Source of the DNA: an uncultured Acidiphilium sp.
GTDB lineage: Bacteria; Bacillota; Clostridia; Christensenellales; Borkfalkiaceae
Length of the DNA: 7,101 nucleotides
Direction: 5' to 3'
NCBI GenBank assembly: GCA_902495325.1
Contig: CABUWK010000060.1
Location: 1-7,101 of the forward strand
Part shown: positions 6,967-7,101 of the stretch, piece by piece
Layout: every line of letters starts with the position of its first letter
Position numbering within the stretch: the first letter of the stretch is position 1
The notes under the pieces: model-generated
Seen by the model: the letters and a program-made list of their open reading frames with translations, nothing else
What the model was told of the DNA's origin: nothing
Database searches by the model: none
Translations under genes and position numbers: made by a program

Positions 6967-6995
6967 ATTATACACTATTGTTTAGGTAATGTCAA
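6967..6995 (-). promoter_or_regulatory. Consensus housekeeping-sigma promoter, leftward
   Basis: Read on the minus strand, TTGACA (6990-6995) is followed by exactly 17 bases and then TATAAT (6967-6972). This is a perfect match to the SigA/sigma-70 consensus in both boxes and in spacing. Transcription would start near 6960 and run left through the small hydrophobic frame and the four-helix membrane protein to the terminator at 6042-6074. The upstream side is A+T rich and carries a GTGTAAACAC imperfect dyad (7003-7012), which could be an operator or an UP-like element. The boxes are seen directly; activity is inferred. Confidence 0.75.
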
Positions 6996-7032
6996 GAATT
7001 TTGTGTAAACACCTTGTAAATTTTTTGGTGGT

Positions 7033-7101
7033 TTAGCTAAATAAATCAGTTAGTTGCGGTTGAGCAAGAGCAAAACCTTTATGTATGCGTTCTTCGCTTT
7101 C
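7033..7101 (-). CDS. Possible C-terminal end of a gene entering from the right
   Basis: On the minus strand this frame is open from the window edge for 22 codons and ends with TAA at 7033-7035. The encoded tail includes ERIHKGFALAQPQLTDLFS. The other two minus frames stop sooner. The stretch is too short to assign a family, and an opening of this length can occur by chance. If real, it ends 38 bases before the -35 box of the leftward promoter. Confidence 0.25.
   Translation of the reverse strand, partial: ESEERIHKGFALAQPQLTDLFS

Noticed and set aside
6759..6989. Plus-strand frame of 76 codons near the right end
   Set aside because: It is antisense to the small hydrophobic frame and to the leftward consensus promoter, with no ribosome site. 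It remains a weak alternative.

Overview
The window suggests an uncultured-type low-branching Firmicutes (Clostridia-like) genome. The evidence is strong Shine-Dalgarno sites (GGGAGGT, GGGGAGGA), lipoprotein signal peptides with a lipobox cysteine, and a sugar ABC importer operon without its own ATPase, as is common in Gram-positives that share one MsmX-like ATPase. The operon genes have moderate GC with many GAC/GAA/GCG/TTC codons. This placement is inference; there is no phylogenetic marker in the window.

Positions 1-127 are a leader with no gene. They hold an unusual 32-nt dyad (62-93) and the ribosome binding site of the first gene. Positions 128-5960 are one plus-strand operon of four genes: (1) a lipid-anchored protein of 813 residues with a predicted six-hairpin (alpha/alpha)6 glycosidase-like domain; (2) a lipoprotein solute-binding protein of ABC importer family 1; (3) and (4) two CUT1-type membrane permeases. 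The likely scheme is that the surface glycosidase trims a saccharide, the binding protein captures the product, and the two permeases carry it in, powered by an ATPase encoded elsewhere. A strong stem-loop between the binding protein and the first permease would favour higher binding-protein output, as in other binding-protein operons. The permease genes overlap by one base (TAATG), which suggests translational coupling.

Positions 5961-6147 are a short intergenic stretch with a strong, probably bidirectional terminator hairpin (6042-6074). It separates the operon from genes facing the other way.

Positions 6148-7101 are visibly richer in A+T and run on the minus strand. They hold an unrecognised four-helix membrane protein (6148-6654), a small hydrophobic reading frame just upstream of it (6668 to about 6964, start uncertain), a textbook TTGACA-17-TATAAT promoter reading leftward (6967-6995), and perhaps the last 22 codons of another minus-strand gene running off the right edge. 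The composition change, the lack of clear ribosome binding sites and the odd start of the small gene make this right-hand part the least explained. Nothing recognisable as CRISPR, tRNA, rRNA or an insertion sequence was seen.
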